A stretch of DNA of 22,160 bases from a virus. The position numbers were made by a program, and so were the translations under genes. The stretch covers positions 1 to 22,160 of IMG/VR virus record IMGVR_UViG_3300043449_000454. One strand, 5' to 3'. Below the pieces are notes generated by a model, which saw nothing but the letters and a program-made list of their open reading frames with translations, ran no database searches and was not told where the DNA came from. Each line of letters begins with the position of its first letter. Within the stretch, counting starts at the first letter, position 1. Positions 20,746-22,160 of this stretch are shown piece after piece.

Positions 20746-22160
20746 CTATTTTTTTAGTTCTAAAACCTGTTGCTCCAACTCTTTTATTGCTTCGACAAGC
20801 AAGCCAATCGTTGCGTTGTAATCCACCGCCAATTTGCCTTGTATTTCATGCACGGCTTCCGGCAACGCCTTTTGAACATCTTGCGCCAATAAACCAGCAT
20901 ATTTGCGAGTAATATCAGCAAGGTCGATGCGTGTAAAAGTCACGCCACATAATTGACGCACCTTAGAAAGCGCAGATGTGATTTGTTCAATGTTATCCTT
21001 TAATCGGCGGTCAGAATAAGCAGTGACGTTACCGCTTGCTGTGATGCTGCCGTATACATAAAGGCCACGTGAACCCGCACTACCAATTTCGACGTTAGTC
21101 CCTGCCGTGGCTTTAATCATTGGCGCGTTAGATGTTAAATCCCAAACTTGCCATGTGCCGCTTGTGGCAACGTCGAAAGAACATTCAGCGCTTGCCGGAA
21201 CATTGATATTGACGGCGCTATTCCATGTAATATCACTGCGCCAAGTTTGAGCGCCCATGCTGACTGTGTTAAGAAAGCTTGTGCTGGCTGCGTCGAGATA
21301 AAAGCTAGTGTTGTTCTGGTCATAGAATATCGGCGCTCTCATATCGCTTGCCGTCGATATAATCGAACCAGTCATGTTAAGGTTGCCGTTATAGGTGCGG
21401 CCACTTGTGTTTAGATATTCAACCCACGCACTAAACGCACCCGCACCCACGTTGCGCTGCAACATCCTGTTTGCATTGTCTTCCCAACCCCAAGCAATTT
21501 GGGTTCCCCAAAAATTGCTGGCATTTGCATGGCGCATACTTTCGTAAAACCACCATACACCCGCAGGGCCACCAGATGAAACGTCACCATGCCAAGAATA
21601 TGATTGTGCTGGCGTATTTTGAAATGCAGCATTCCAATCGCCAGAATTGTATTGAGCCGCTGTATAGCTTGCTAAACGATAAATGTTAGATGTGCTGTTG
21701 GGGTCAATATAATAACCAGTGTTATTACTATCGTAAAAGACAGGTGCGCGAAAATCATTCAATGCCTGAATAGCGCCGCTACCAAAAACCTGAAGGCAGT
21801 TAGACTGCGCTGACCAGCCACCAATGCGAAACACGTTGTCAGTGCCGAGGCCCATATTTATGGCATACGCACCAGTGCGGTGGAATGACATAGACGCTAC
21901 TGTGGTGGTGCTGCCACGAATAGAAATAGAACCAGTATCGTTAGCAGTGTTTACGTCCGTCGAAGGGCTACTGCGGCCAGTAATAAGGTCGCTAAACGTA
22001 GCGCCGCTTAGTGATGAACCAGTGGCAGGGTCTACATAGAAGGCAGTGTTGTTGCTGTCGTAAAAGATAGGTGCTCGTGAACTGGCCCTTGAAAAGGTAT
22101 TGCCGCTGGCATCCCAGCGTAAGCTCCAGTTATCACCGCCCAAGTTGGTTGCCAACTCAC
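20746..22160 (-). CDS. Tail fibre/spike with C-terminal S74 intramolecular chaperone (5' end outside window)
   Basis: The frame is open to the right edge; the TTG near 22155 is not a real start. The C-terminal 89 residues form a peptidase S74 domain: SDRRLKDNIEQITSALSKVR, KYAGLLAQDVQKALPEAV, then a coiled coil (IGLLVEAIKELEQQVLEL). By family knowledge the domain trimerises the fibre then cleaves itself off just before the Ser of Y-SDRRLK (codon 21013-21015), using a Ser/Lys pair that is present. Three beta repeats of the form RAP-[IV]-FYD-x-NNT precede it, along with a beta-rich middle including a segment SYSWHGDVSSGGPAGVWWFY and IAWGWEDNANRMLQRNVG, likely a receptor-binding part. It probably recognises a host polysaccharide. 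Confidence 0.9.
   Translation of the reverse strand, partial: ELATNLGGDNWSLRWDASGNTFSRASSRAPIFYDSNNTAFYVDPATGSSLSGATFSDLITGRSSPSTDVNTANDTGSISIRGSTTTVASMSFHRTGAYAINMGLGTDNVFRIGGWSAQSNCLQVFGSGAIQALNDFRAPVFYDSNNTGYYIDPNSTSNIYRLASYTAAQYNSGDWNAAFQNTPAQSYSWHGDVSSGGPAGVWWFYESMRHANASNFWGTQIAWGWEDNANRMLQRNVGAGAFSAWVEYLNTSGRTYNGNLNMTGSIISTASDMRAPIFYDQNNTSFYLDAASTSFLNTVSMGAQTWRSDITWNSAVNINVPASAECSFDVATSGTWQVWDLTSNAPMIKATAGTNVEIGSAGSRGLYVYGSITASGNVTAYSDRRLKDNIEQITSALSKVRQLCGVTFTRIDLADITRKYAGLLAQDVQKALPEAVHEIQGKLAVDYNATIGLLVEAIKELEQQVLELKK
21299..22067 (-). repeat. Three dispersed 41-bp repeats encoding RAP-[IV]-FYD in the S74 fibre
   Basis: Copies lie at 22027-22067, 21700-21740 and 21299-21339 (minus strand). 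Each gives R-A-P-[IV]-F-Y-D-[SQ]-N-N-T and an aromatic/Asp ending. Spacing is 327 and 401 bases. They mark beta-helix or stalk repeat units separating variable segments of the fibre. Confidence 0.82.

Noticed and set aside
22153-22155. TTG as the start of the S74 fibre
   Set aside because: The frame stays open to the window edge with no ribosome site, and the protein lacks an N-terminal attachment domain, so it is almost certainly 5'-truncated.

Overview
The window reads as part of the genome of a tailed double-stranded DNA phage with a lambda/HK97-like, siphovirus-type virion plan: scaffold, major capsid protein, neck proteins, tail tube, a probable frameshifted tail assembly chaperone pair and a tape measure of about 1355 residues. 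There is no integrase, tRNA, rRNA, insertion sequence or CRISPR array. Base composition is roughly balanced by eye and genes are packed with 1-4 base overlaps. A soluble endolysin beside small membrane proteins and two Sec-type exported proteins points to a Gram-negative host, possibly an alphaproteobacterium; the host assignment is inference only.

Two convergent transcription units meet near position 2150. The left unit (1-2133, plus strand) is a string of small, translationally coupled accessory genes, mostly unrecognisable. It surrounds one remarkable gene (1083-1808) whose product looks like a stand-alone class II aminoacyl-tRNA synthetase catalytic core.

The right unit (22160 down to 2170, minus strand) is the late structural and lysis operon. 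In order of transcription it holds: a tail fibre or spike with a self-cleaving S74 chaperone domain (cut by the window edge); a small conserved phage protein; a 67-residue protein; an SPP1 gp7/Mu F-like head morphogenesis protein; scaffold; major capsid protein followed by a strong intrinsic terminator; an acidic protein; DnaT-like connector; neck stopper; a 55-residue protein; tail terminator; HK97 gp10-like protein; tail tube followed by a GC-rich hairpin; tail chaperones G and G-T; tape measure; a tail-tip or adhesin-like protein; a structural protein; a repeat-rich fibre; and a short fibre-associated protein.

From about 6845 to 2451 comes an unusual envelope cassette: a small membrane/coiled-coil protein, a secreted Asn/Thr/Ser-rich protein, a secreted NIDO-like protein, a one-TM coiled-coil protein, a two-TM protein ending in an EF-hand/dockerin-like loop, a GH19 endolysin, a small TM protein and a basic conserved protein. 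Terminase and portal genes are not in the window and presumably lie beyond the right edge. Typical distal-tail and tail-hub genes are not recognisable between the tape measure and the fibres.
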